From: Ahrensia sp. R2A130
GTDB taxonomy: Bacteria; Pseudomonadota; Alphaproteobacteria; Rhizobiales; Rhizobiaceae
Direction: 5' to 3'
Assembly (NCBI RefSeq): GCF_000179775.1
Contig: NZ_AEEB01000006.1
Span: forward strand, 1 to 40,430
DNA: 40,430 bases
The notes under the pieces were generated by a model, which made no database searches, was not told the DNA's origin, and saw nothing but the letters and a program-made list of their open reading frames with translations. A program made the translations under genes and the position numbers. Of this stretch, positions 8,888 to 17,409 are shown piece after piece. The stretch's first letter is position 1. Each line of letters starts with the position of its first letter.

Positions 8888-11218
8888 TTACGGCGCGCCC
8901 GGAAGCCAATCCTGAAGTTGATCCCATGCAAGTTCACAGAGCCGTTCCGAGCGGCGTTCGATGAAGGCGGGGTTCCAGTCTTCGACTGCCGACAGTGGGA
9001 CCAATACGTCGGCGTGTATAGACTGATCGACGATTTCCGTCGCGCGCTCCGACAGATCAACCCCGATATCGGGCAGCTGTCCCACCGCGTCACGAAACTC
9101 CTCTTGAGTAGTAGCTCCCAACACTCGGTAGATCGCACGTTTCGCCTTCCAGGGCCGGTTGCTCAAGACGATGTTTTCTAATTTGGGAACGACCGTCAAA
9201 TTGCCGATGGAATGGGGAAGATCTTTGCTCTCATAGATGGAGTTCTCCCAAGTCCCATCTGACTCATCCGGCGACTTCGGGGCCACATGCTCGATCTCCA
9301 AAGCTGATATTCGCTCGAGCTCGCGCACCGTGAGTGTGGGCCGGACATGGGCACGTCCGCGTCTCAGGAGGCCCGGTAAGCTGTCGTCTTCAACCGCATC
9401 ATGTGCTGACAGGAGCAACAACATGCGCGCAGTCGGCTTCGATTTCTCGTAGATTGGAGTGCCTTTAGCCTCAAGAATCCATTCGGCCTTGGTTCCAATC
9501 TTCTCCCGCTTCAACGCTGCCCAAAGCGCTTGCCGATAGACATCGATATCGAGAATGGCAGCGTTTCCCTTTGGTCGCGCGGCGAATGGGTCAGTGTCGA
9601 TCCCTTCTCGCATCAGGTCCCGGAACCGCGCGTCGATATTGGTCGTGGTACCGAATGCACTGCGCCAAAGAACGGCGAAAGCCCCGGTTGCTGCTAATGC
9701 TTGCTCGAACGTTTTGACCGCCGCAGCCTTGTGCGAACTGTCCGCGTGTATCGCCTGTCCGAAGAAACGGGCAAGCGGAGCCAGTGTAATGCTGTGATTA
9801 AGCTGCCGCAGATATTCATGAGCAACACGAGCCGCTTCCCACTCAACGGGTAGCCCGCCAAACTTGGCTTTGGTCTCCTTCTTGAGATCCCAACTCGTGT
9901 CGATCAGTTCAGCCATGTCACCGAGACGCCTTACGAAGCCCTCACGTTTCGGTTTGTCCTTGGTCGCTTCGATTTCGTCAAATTGACCCCGCAAATAGCG
10001 GCGCTGCTCATTGAGTTTACCGGCCAGCCGTGTACCCGTCTCGGCCAAAGCAAAGGGTACAAGCATACTCGCTGTTGCCTTCTGCTTCTCCTCTGCTTTC
10101 TCGAACCTGTTGAGATAGCCCTCGACCCGTTGGATTTGACGATGGGATTCAGACCCTTCGTAGTGCTGGATCGATTCCGCCTCGATGATCTTCGGTTTGA
10201 AGGTTTCAAAAGCCGTCAGCGGTTCGCCTGTCGTATTCAACGCTTCGAACATATCAAAAGCGTCGTCTTCACCCTTCGCTTCCACAACAGTGAAGGCCAT
10301 GCGCTTTTGCATATACAATGCTGTGACGATCAAGGTGGCGAGGTCATAGAGGGTCTTGTCCGCGCCCTTCTCTTCGAATTCTCCTTTGAACCGTGCCTGA
10401 ACATCACCGGGAACATCGTAGCCAAAAAGCTCTAGGCCGAAATCAGCGCTCGCCATCAGTTCCTGGACGTCCAATGCGTTCTCGGCTTCGTCCTTACGGG
10501 AGCAGAGGTCTTTCAAATTTCTCTCGATCACACGGTAGATGCTGGCCACCACCTTATGCGTTTCCGGGGGGGCGTCCTTTGGGGTCTCTGGTTTGAATGT
10601 CCCGCTTGCCTTATCCATCCAGAACTGGAGATACTGCCAGGTTACGTTTGCGATTGAGCCTTCGTATTTGGCGTCTCGTCCATTCGTGGACCACACATCA
10701 TGGTAGGCTCGGATCAAGCGGGGATAGTATTGGTAGATCCCTTCTCCATCATTCATATCCAGCCGAACGCTCCCGAGAAGTGTCGGGAGCATGCGACGCG
10801 CGCTGGCTGCCAGCCATTTCGCCGTTTCGTCCTCGTCCAGCCTTTCAGCTTTCTCGCGAAGCCGATCGATCCGATGGTGCAATGCGATGAAGATGAGAAC
10901 GAATGTCGACAGGCGCTGTTGGCCGTCGATGATCGTCATCACCTTTTGCGGCATCTGGTCGGTAAAAGCCGGGCGCACTGACAGGTACTTCGTGTCATGA
11001 ATGGCGATAATCGTACCGAGGAAACTGATGGTCGTGAGCCTCGTTGGCAAGCTGTTCAAACCACCGCGAGCGTCTTCGAACAGACGGTCTACGTTATCCT
11101 TGCTCCATGAATACTCTCGTTGAAACGCCGGGACGTAGCAGCCCTGTCCGTTAGCCTGCAGAAAGCTCAACGTGCTCTGAGGCACAGCTGTGAACGCTGA
11201 TTTGACTTCTGTTGCCAT
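8888..11218 (-). CDS. sspE: SspE-like DUF262-DUF1524 nuclease (phosphorothioation-dependent restriction)
   Basis: A 776-aa protein with the two-domain plan of GmrSD/SspE enzymes. The N-terminal DUF262 (ParB-like NTPase) has FQREYSWSKDN at 33-43 and the hallmark DGQQR at 98-102. The C-terminal DUF1524 His-Me-type nuclease domain has IEHVAPKS at 642-649, GNLTVVPKLEN and LSNRPWKAKR. In the described system SspE reads phosphorothioate marks, which stimulate its NTPase, and nicks or degrades invading DNA. It is transcribed against sspABCD and ends 2 bp from sspD, the arrangement expected of a paired modification and restriction module. The ATG at 11218 has only a weak upstream ribosome binding site. 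The length and both domains look intact. Confidence 0.9.
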   Translation of the reverse strand: MATEVKSAFTAVPQSTLSFLQANGQGCYVPAFQREYSWSKDNVDRLFEDARGGLNSLPTRLTTISFLGTIIAIHDTKYLSVRPAFTDQMPQKVMTIIDGQQRLSTFVLIFIALHHRIDRLREKAERLDEDETAKWLAASARRMLPTLLGSVRLDMNDGEGIYQYYPRLIRAYHDVWSTNGRDAKYEGSIANVTWQYLQFWMDKASGTFKPETPKDAPPETHKVVASIYRVIERNLKDLCSRKDEAENALDVQELMASADFGLELFGYDVPGDVQARFKGEFEEKGADKTLYDLATLIVTALYMQKRMAFTVVEAKGEDDAFDMFEALNTTGEPLTAFETFKPKIIEAESIQHYEGSESHRQIQRVEGYLNRFEKAEEKQKATASMLVPFALAETGTRLAGKLNEQRRYLRGQFDEIEATKDKPKREGFVRRLGDMAELIDTSWDLKKETKAKFGGLPVEWEAARVAHEYLRQLNHSITLAPLARFFGQAIHADSSHKAAAVKTFEQALAATGAFAVLWRSAFGTTTNIDARFRDLMREGIDTDPFAARPKGNAAILDIDVYRQALWAALKREKIGTKAEWILEAKGTPIYEKSKPTARMLLLLSAHDAVEDDSLPGLLRRGRAHVRPTLTVRELERISALEIEHVAPKSPDESDGTWENSIYESKDLPHSIGNLTVVPKLENIVLSNRPWKAKRAIYRVLGATTQEEFRDAVGQLPDIGVDLSERATEIVDQSIHADVLVPLSAVEDWNPAFIERRSERLCELAWDQLQDWLPGAP

Positions 11219-11327
11219 AGGCTTGTGTCCGGATCTTCGAGTGCGTCAACGATGGCCGCAACGTGAAGTAGAGTCACCCCTGCAAAACAATTTGACTCTG
11301 ATCTTTGACGCCAAACAAACAGGAAAA

Positions 11328-12629
11328 TTATCGGCTGACGGCCATCATCGTCCAGACACTCCGGTCGTATTGAGTCACATGTATGAGCCTACGGGAAGCG
11401 TTGCGAACAGCCTTACAAACGCTGGCCGATGGGTGTCGGTATTGGCTGGGTCGGCCTGCTGCTGCCACATAGGCGGAAATTGAAGGTGGCGTCAGCAGAT
11501 CTTTGTTGAAGCTAGACGCCGCCCCATGATGAGGCAGAACCAGCACAGAGCAGGCCTTGAGGCGATGGCCGAAGAATGATGTCCATTCTCGCATGGATTT
11601 AGTGGTCGAAAGTGGTGCATCTCCCGCTGCGATCCAGCCGGGATGGTCTCCCAGGTCCCTGAGGCGTCGGCTGGTCCCTTGCCATCCAGAGACGGTCCAG
11701 GTCCCGGCGGAAAAGGTTACGGGGCCGGAATACAGAGACATCGATACGCCGTTGTGTCTTGCGCCGCCAAGGCCGCGGCCAATATTGGCATATGCGGCTT
11801 TCATTTTTGATCGGCAGGTTCTGCATTGCAGCGCAGCTTTCAGGCGGCTGTCCCTCGATGAACCTGAGCGTTTTGGTGAATGAGCCCCTACAATCGTCTT
11901 GAACGCATTCTCGAAGTTCGGAAAATCCGCGGTTTTCGTACGGTCGGGCACGAAGGGCAGAAGCGTCCAGTCCAAAGGTTGCTGACCATCAGAAATCAGA
12001 ACGGAACCGCCAAAACCAAGAATGGATTGCTCTGCGTCGTCGGGTTCAGCATCGCTTAAATCCGCAGTCGCTCTTTCGAGCGGAATGGACGTCATGAGCT
12101 TGTAACGCCGATCAACATCCGACGGTCCGAGTTTTGATCCATCTGCGAAGGCGTCGGGATCCAGCGTAGGTGGTTCTCTCGGGGGCTCGTCTTCTGATCC
12201 GTCTTCCGCGCCTCGCACACGAACGATTCGATCTACGCCACGCCGGCCAAACCAGGTGGCGGGATTAACGGCGATTTCTCTAAGCGATCCGGAGCTCGTT
12301 CCGTCCCCGCCGATGAATACGAGCGCCTGCTGCACTGGGGATAGGTACGGGATGAACACCGTCTCAATCTTGATGTTCTCCAGGAGACGGTCGAGCCCGT
12401 CCACATGATCAGCATCGAAGTGTGAGATGAAGAGCGCATCGACGTGCCCACCGCACCAGGCCTTAACATCCGGGATTAGGCGTTCCGTGTTTCTGACAGG
12501 GTCCGAACCGCAATCGTAGATGAAGTGGAATTCTTCTTCGTTCGGTGTTGTCAGGCTCATAATGGCAAAACCGCCTTGCCCGACAGGGAGTTGTTGGTGG
12601 CAGACGATTGACGGACGGTTGAACGACAA
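11328..12629 (-). CDS. ComEC-like metallo-beta-lactamase-fold hydrolase
   Basis: A 433-aa soluble protein of the MBL superfamily resembling the detached hydrolase domain of ComEC/Rec2. The metal-site motif SHFDADHVDGL (H70, D72, D74, H75) follows IYDCGSD. The typical second half carries VLVLPHHGAASSFN and, near the end, RHPSASV. No membrane channel domain is attached. The start is a TTG at 12629 with AAAGGA six bases upstream. ComEC-type MBL domains act on nucleic acids or phosphodiesters; the substrate here is unknown. The one-TM gene ends 45 bp upstream in the same direction, so they are probably one transcript reading toward sspE. Its place beside a defence locus suggests an accessory or separate anti-phage role, which is inference. 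Confidence 0.82.
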   Translation of the reverse strand: MSFNRPSIVCHQQLPVGQGGFAIMSLTTPNEEEFHFIYDCGSDPVRNTERLIPDVKAWCGGHVDALFISHFDADHVDGLDRLLENIKIETVFIPYLSPVQQALVFIGGDGTSSGSLREIAVNPATWFGRRGVDRIVRVRGAEDGSEDEPPREPPTLDPDAFADGSKLGPSDVDRRYKLMTSIPLERATADLSDAEPDDAEQSILGFGGSVLISDGQQPLDWTLLPFVPDRTKTADFPNFENAFKTIVGAHSPKRSGSSRDSRLKAALQCRTCRSKMKAAYANIGRGLGGARHNGVSMSLYSGPVTFSAGTWTVSGWQGTSRRLRDLGDHPGWIAAGDAPLSTTKSMREWTSFFGHRLKACSVLVLPHHGAASSFNKDLLTPPSISAYVAAAGRPSQYRHPSASVCKAVRNASRRLIHVTQYDRSVWTMMAVSR

Positions 12630-12674
12630 GTGTTTTCCTTTCAGCGGTCGTCGTGATGCGCCTTTTGCTCATAC

Positions 12675-13307
12675 TTACGGGTTGCCGCCGTCTACATCGT
12701 TGAGAAGTGGACATGATCGTTGCCCACCGCCGGTGTCGCGCCCAACCAATGTTGGGTCTTGGGCAACGTTCTCGACATACCTTCGAACCATGTCCGGAAA
12801 GCCTGCGAGCGCAATAGCGTAATTTTCCAGCGAGATGTTTTCCCCCTCAGGAACTACCCGTTCGACCAGGTTGAAATGGAAAGTCCTGAACCGCTGGAGG
12901 CAAGCTTTTAGTTCGATGTCGTCGACAACCGACGCACGCGCAATTGCGCCGTCAGACGTAATGCTTGCGATCCTTACGGCCGGATGAAGGCGATTCCAGG
13001 CGGACTTTTGTGCTGCGAGATCCTTCTTCTCGCGAGCGGAGTCCGGGCGATAATGCTGGGTGAAGGCTGCAACGAACTCTATCGTTGCGGTATGTGCCTC
13101 CATAGCAAGCTGACCTTTGTAAGCACGATAGTTCGAAGCTGATGTGATCGAAAAAAGGTAAGCTGTAATCAGCAGCCCAGCGACACCAACTAAGGTGCCG
13201 AGCACCGTCCAGAATGTGCCGGTTGCCCAAACAGCGGGCGCTTTGCCAAGGTCGTCGTCAGTATGAACCAATTCCCCATCGGGGGCGGTATTAGTCTGTC
13301 CATTCAT
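12675..13307 (-). CDS. Hypothetical protein with one N-terminal transmembrane helix, 210 aa
   Basis: No family recognised. About 28 polar residues come first, then a hydrophobic stretch at about 30-52 (VLGTLVGVAGLLITAYLF) that should span the inner membrane, then a 150-residue soluble, largely helical domain. The ATG at 13307 is preceded by GAAAGG at a good distance, which fixes the start. It lies 45 bp upstream of the MBL-fold hydrolase gene on the same strand and is probably its operon partner, possibly a membrane anchor or sensor for it. There is no signal-peptide cleavage motif. Confidence 0.65.
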   Translation of the reverse strand: MNGQTNTAPDGELVHTDDDLGKAPAVWATGTFWTVLGTLVGVAGLLITAYLFSITSASNYRAYKGQLAMEAHTATIEFVAAFTQHYRPDSAREKKDLAAQKSAWNRLHPAVRIASITSDGAIARASVVDDIELKACLQRFRTFHFNLVERVVPEGENISLENYAIALAGFPDMVRRYVENVAQDPTLVGRDTGGGQRSCPLLNDVDGGNP

Positions 13308-13409
13308 AGATAGATCACCTTTCTGTCGTGAGCAGCTGTCTTATGACACAAGTATCTTTGAGTTGCATGAGCAGTAAGATGATGGACATATCGCTTCGTG
13401 ACCGCGCTC

Positions 13410-13880
13410 TCAGTCGCTTTGCTCCTCGAACCATATAGGTTTCGGCCGATGCCGGTTCCGATATTTTGCGCAAGACAAATGGAGTGCGACGGGCGGGCGT
13501 ACTCGGTTCCGCCGCGAAAGAGCGGCTCCACCAGGTGCGCAGTTCTCCGCCCTCTTACACTGTTCCGGGGACCATCCCGCCTTCAAACGATCGATTACAG
13601 CCATGCGGAGCTCGGCATTGCGCACCAGCTTCCAAAGCCGTTTCCGTCGCCTGCCTGCGAGGTCATTGGCAGTCATGGCGTAGTAGCCGTTCAAATCGTT
13701 CCATTGCGGATCGGTGAAGCGGTTGCGTCTTAATTCGCGATAGATCGTCGAGCGATGACGCCCCAATGGAGCAGCGATCTCATCAACAGAAATGCTCCAC
13801 TGCGACATACGATCGATCTGACGACGTTCTTCGATATCGAGCTGAACGTATGATCGATGTGATAAAGATGACTGCGACAT
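13410..13880 (-). pseudogene. IS30-family transposase, truncated N-terminal remnant
   Basis: From an ATG at 13880 with GGAG upstream, the first hundred residues match the IS30 N-terminal region: SYVQLDIEERRQIDRM, a helix-turn-helix (VDEIAAPLGRHRSTIYRELRRN), LNGYYAMTANDLAGRRR and DRLKAGWSPEQ. After that point the expected DDE catalytic core is missing. The frame carries about 50 unrelated residues to a stop at 13410, so the element is truncated and cannot encode a working transposase. No matching terminal repeats were found. It separates the MBL/TM unit from the HEPN/GHKL cluster and marks a former insertion site. Confidence 0.75.
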
Positions 13881-13952
13881 GACGGGGGCTCCAAAATACG
13901 ACTCGTTGATTTTACTCACTCGTCGCACTTGGAAATAGAACACACCCGGCTA

Positions 13953-13981
13953 CACAATTAAGTCGCATAACCTTAATTGTG
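13953..13981. repeat. 10-bp perfect inverted repeat between the IS30 remnant and the HEPN-like gene
   Basis: CACAATTAAG (13953-13962) and CTTAATTGTG (13972-13981) form a perfect 10-bp stem around a 9-base loop. It lies just past the end of the minus-strand HEPN-like gene. Neither strand has a U-run after it, so it is not a classical intrinsic terminator; it could be an operator or a leftover of the IS30 insertion. Confidence 0.5.
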
Positions 13982-14000
13982 GAACTTATTTACAGTGCTG

Positions 14001-15008
14001 TCAGCAGCTAACATACGCTTGTCTAGGAATGATAGACGAGGCATACATTTCGTCTTCACCGATCAATATGGCTCTATCCGACGCTTCAACATGTAATGCC
14101 AGTGATAAATCTACTACCGGCGTGCCGCCATTCGGCCAACTCATCAATGTGTTCTGAGCGGTTCTTTGTATTATTGACTGGATGATCATTAAAGCTAAGC
14201 GTATTTGTGCTCGAAATATTTCCGTCTGGTAGTCAGCAGTCGTATCTCTGGAGCCCGGTCCCCAATCGATTGGTTCCAACGGGCGTATTTTGCCATGAAG
14301 TAGTCCGTTCCTAAACTGCCTTAGATGTTCTGCGGCAATCGCAAGGTAACAACCACTTTGTATCGCTTCGCGGTACGCTGCATGCCGAGTGTCTATCGCA
14401 GTACTCGACAGTTTTTGCGCATCCCACACCGCCTCTTTTAATCCCCGCATCGGTCGATAGCCCGCAACGTTTCCAAGCGCGTGCCGCACCGCCTGCGTGG
14501 ATGGTTGCGTTTCCCACCGAAATAACGCCCCTCCCACAACTTCCAAACAGTTCCATACGCCTTGGAACACAAGTTGGCCTGCTACGAAGCGCTCAGTGAC
14601 ACGCGCATGAGCCTCGTCGCTTTCGAAAGCACTGCTACACATTGCGCTGTCGCCATGCACATCTGGTGACGCCCCAATGCTATTTAGGGAAACTGCTCCA
14701 TGCAGGTTGAACCAAGCAGCACCCCATTCTGCGTCCATGTCTCCTTCCGAAAGAGACGCAAGAACCCTCAGCAAATTGAGAGCATGTCGGCGGAGCCCCA
14801 GAAGGTCACTTCCGGTCTCCAATTTCGTTTTCCCTTCCCAGAGTTTGTCAAAAGGCAATTGCTGCTCGCGGAGAAGCCTGTCGTAATGATCTCTGAGGTC
14901 GCTGACGGACGCCTCGCGTGGGCTAACGAGAGGTTCGTCACGCTTTATTCTCTTCTGCTTTCGTGCGAGGTTGAAGGAGTTTAGAAAGCGCGCGAGCTCA
15001 TGCCGCAT
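14001..15008 (-). CDS. Hypothetical protein with a HEPN-like RNxxxH motif
   Basis: Helix-rich protein, 335 aa from the ATG at 15008. ATGs at 15050 and 15113 would lengthen it into the divergent gene; none has a convincing ribosome binding site, so the start is uncertain. Near the C-terminus FRNGLLHGK places R233-N and H238 in the Rx4H arrangement of HEPN RNases and abortive-infection proteins. About 80 residues earlier a helix with NCLEVVGG could be the partner HEPN helix. Many HEPN proteins are toxic RNases controlled by a neighbour. The gene is divergent from the GHKL kinase/receiver pair, about 40 bp between start codons, so co-regulation is plausible. I infer HEPN from one motif and helicity; a non-catalytic helical protein remains possible. 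Confidence 0.6.
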   Translation of the reverse strand: MRHELARFLNSFNLARKQKRIKRDEPLVSPREASVSDLRDHYDRLLREQQLPFDKLWEGKTKLETGSDLLGLRRHALNLLRVLASLSEGDMDAEWGAAWFNLHGAVSLNSIGASPDVHGDSAMCSSAFESDEAHARVTERFVAGQLVFQGVWNCLEVVGGALFRWETQPSTQAVRHALGNVAGYRPMRGLKEAVWDAQKLSSTAIDTRHAAYREAIQSGCYLAIAAEHLRQFRNGLLHGKIRPLEPIDWGPGSRDTTADYQTEIFRAQIRLALMIIQSIIQRTAQNTLMSWPNGGTPVVDLSLALHVEASDRAILIGEDEMYASSIIPRQAYVSC

Positions 15009-15048
15009 CGCTCTGAGTCTGCTAGAAGAAGAAGCGCCTAGGGAGATC

Positions 15049-17409
15049 ATGTTTAAGATTACTGCGCGCACTGTTTTGGAGCTCGGTGCCGAACTTATAA
15101 GCTCAGACATCATTGCGTTCTACGAGCTTATCAAGAATGGGTTCGATGCCGGTTCAAAATCTGGTGTCGATATTGAGTTTCACGTTTTCATTCCGCGACG
15201 TGAAAGCAAGTTTATCGAGAAGGAAGCGCGCCGCCAAGGGGCGGTTTCGGAACTGAGAAAACTTGCATTAACCACACCCATGCCCCTCGCAGATGCCGGG
15301 TTGCGAATAGCTTTCGAGGCAGAAGTCAAGGCTGCATCGACGCGTCAAGACGTTGCCGCCGTTGTCAAGGCATATGAGCTTGAACATAATTATATCGTCG
15401 TGGCTGATGCAGGTTCCGGCATGTCTAAGGCTCAGCTGAACGACGCCTTTCTCGTCATTGGAACGACCTCACGAAAAGTCGATGTGGAACGCGCGCTGTC
15501 GGCCGGGCAGGACGACGTGCCGTATCTGGGTGAGAAAGGCATCGGTCGGCTATCTACTATGCGCTTGGGCAACCGGCTGACAGTTGAGACTGCGACAGAG
15601 GCTGACAGCACTCTCAATCTGTTAGACATCAATTGGCGCGACTTTGGCGACCTAGACGCCATGATGGAAGACATCGCGGTGGCTCCGGTCGATGGTCCGG
15701 CTAAACCGACACCGGCCTGGCATGGCACTAGAATTATCATTCGCGATCTTTTGGAAGCATGGACCGAAGAACGTGTTGGGGAGCTGTGCCGCTACGACTT
15801 CGCCAGATTGACCGATCCTCATGCGAACAAGCGGAAAAGACCGAAGGTAAGGGTCACCTTCAACGGTGAACCAGCATCTATCCCTTTCATGCCAACTCCC
15901 CTTCTCGATGCAGCTCATGCGAAAATTAGTGGGAGCTACGAAATCCACGATGGTGAGCCGATCTTGCGATCCATCACCGAAGTCTTCTCCCTAGGGTTCG
16001 ACCATCCACATGAGAGTGACACGACCGTCCTCACTACGTCAGAGCTCCAAAGCACCATAATAGATAGCGCGGGGAACGTTGATGATGAAACGCTTGTCGC
16101 CCTCGGCGACTTTAAGTTCGAAATATTTTGGTACAATCGTCGACGGCTAAGTCGTGTGGACAGCACGGGCGAAGCGAAGTCCCTTCGCGACCTGCAAAAT
16201 GCATGGTCAGGCATTATGCTATTTCGAGATGGATTCCGGGTGTTTCCATACGGAGAAGACAAAGACGACTGGCTCGATCTTGATCGGAAGGCTCTTCGAA
16301 ACAGGGGTTACACCCTCAACAAAACCCAGTTCATCGGCCGGGTGAACATCTCGCGAACGAAGAACCCGCACCTCTTGGATCAGACGAACCGTGAAGGTCT
16401 TCGTGTCACTCCCGAGCAGACAGCCTTTCTCGAAATCTTGCGATGGTCGGTTCAAGACGGTCTCGGCGGTTTTATGCGCGACGTGGAGAAACGCTACAAA
16501 GATCAAAAGGTCGAACTTGGTGAAGCGCAGACGCGGGTCGACTCCATCGAAAAACGCGCGCGTCAGTCCATCAAACAGCTTCGAAAATTCGTGCCGAAGG
16601 AGGGGCGGGAAGATCTCGTAGCATTGGAACAGACCCTCCTCGAACTTTCCGATTTTGCTAATCTGGCGAAAAAACGCATCGAAGAGGCCGAAAAAGAAGG
16701 ACGGCAGCTGATCGACATGGCCGGCATCGGCTTGATGGTCGAAGTCGTGGCTCATGAGCTTGCAAGGTCGTCAGAAAACACACTCCAAACCCTGTCGAGC
16801 CTTCAAACCGCAGATGTTCCCGAGCACGTGCGGGCACAACTTCATACTCTGCAATCGCAAATGAAGACGCTCAGCAAGCGTATCCGAATTCTTGACCCGA
16901 TGTCTGTGAATGGTCGCCAGACCAAAGATAAATTCGATCTCGCAGCTCTCATCCACGATGTTTTGGACGCGCATGTGAGCCAATTCGAACGACACGGTAT
17001 TTCGCTGGACCTTGACCTCGGTGACAAACCTGTTCGTGTCCGTGCGGTCAAAGGGATGATGATACAGATTCTGGAAAATCTTGTGTCAAACTCAGTCCAC
17101 TGGATGGATCTTCGACAGCAGCGGGATGCTACCTATAAACCCACCATTCGAATTGTCCTCGAGAGTGGGCCTCTAACAATCACCTATGAAGATAATGGCA
17201 TCGGGATTGCGCCAGACAACGCCGAGAAGGTCTTCCGCCCGTTCTTCTCTCTGAAGGAAAAAAAGAAAAGACGCGGTCTTGGTCTGTTCATCGCGCGAGA
17301 AATCGCAAACTATCACGACGGCACTCTGCTTCTCAGTGATGTAGTGAACCCTGACACGAAGCGGTGTCACCGGTTCGTTCTCGAATTCCCAAGCAAGATC
17401 GAGCTATGA
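15049..17409 (+). CDS. Dual GHKL ATPase / histidine-kinase-like protein
   Basis: A 786-aa soluble protein with two GHKL nucleotide-binding domains. The N-terminal one is Hsp90/MORC-like: ELIKNGFDAG at about 26-35, DAGSGMS at about 120, GEKGIGRLST at about 161. A coiled-coil-like linker rich in Lys and Glu runs at about 480-560. Then comes a kinase-like half: candidate H-box VVAHELAR (His near 568), N-box NLVSNS (about 677), G1 DNGIGI (about 716) and G2 GLGLFIAR (about 741). The H-box is degenerate, so phosphotransfer is not certain. The ATG at 15049 has AGGGAGATC just upstream and is preferred to an earlier in-frame start at 14971. No membrane segment is present, so any signal is cytoplasmic. 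Its TGA overlaps the ATG of the next gene (ATGA), and the product probably acts with it. Confidence 0.85.
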   Translation: MFKITARTVLELGAELISSDIIAFYELIKNGFDAGSKSGVDIEFHVFIPRRESKFIEKEARRQGAVSELRKLALTTPMPLADAGLRIAFEAEVKAASTRQDVAAVVKAYELEHNYIVVADAGSGMSKAQLNDAFLVIGTTSRKVDVERALSAGQDDVPYLGEKGIGRLSTMRLGNRLTVETATEADSTLNLLDINWRDFGDLDAMMEDIAVAPVDGPAKPTPAWHGTRIIIRDLLEAWTEERVGELCRYDFARLTDPHANKRKRPKVRVTFNGEPASIPFMPTPLLDAAHAKISGSYEIHDGEPILRSITEVFSLGFDHPHESDTTVLTTSELQSTIIDSAGNVDDETLVALGDFKFEIFWYNRRRLSRVDSTGEAKSLRDLQNAWSGIMLFRDGFRVFPYGEDKDDWLDLDRKALRNRGYTLNKTQFIGRVNISRTKNPHLLDQTNREGLRVTPEQTAFLEILRWSVQDGLGGFMRDVEKRYKDQKVELGEAQTRVDSIEKRARQSIKQLRKFVPKEGREDLVALEQTLLELSDFANLAKKRIEEAEKEGRQLIDMAGIGLMVEVVAHELARSSENTLQTLSSLQTADVPEHVRAQLHTLQSQMKTLSKRIRILDPMSVNGRQTKDKFDLAALIHDVLDAHVSQFERHGISLDLDLGDKPVRVRAVKGMMIQILENLVSNSVHWMDLRQQRDATYKPTIRIVLESGPLTITYEDNGIGIAPDNAEKVFRPFFSLKEKKKRRGLGLFIAREIANYHDGTLLLSDVVNPDTKRCHRFVLEFPSKIEL

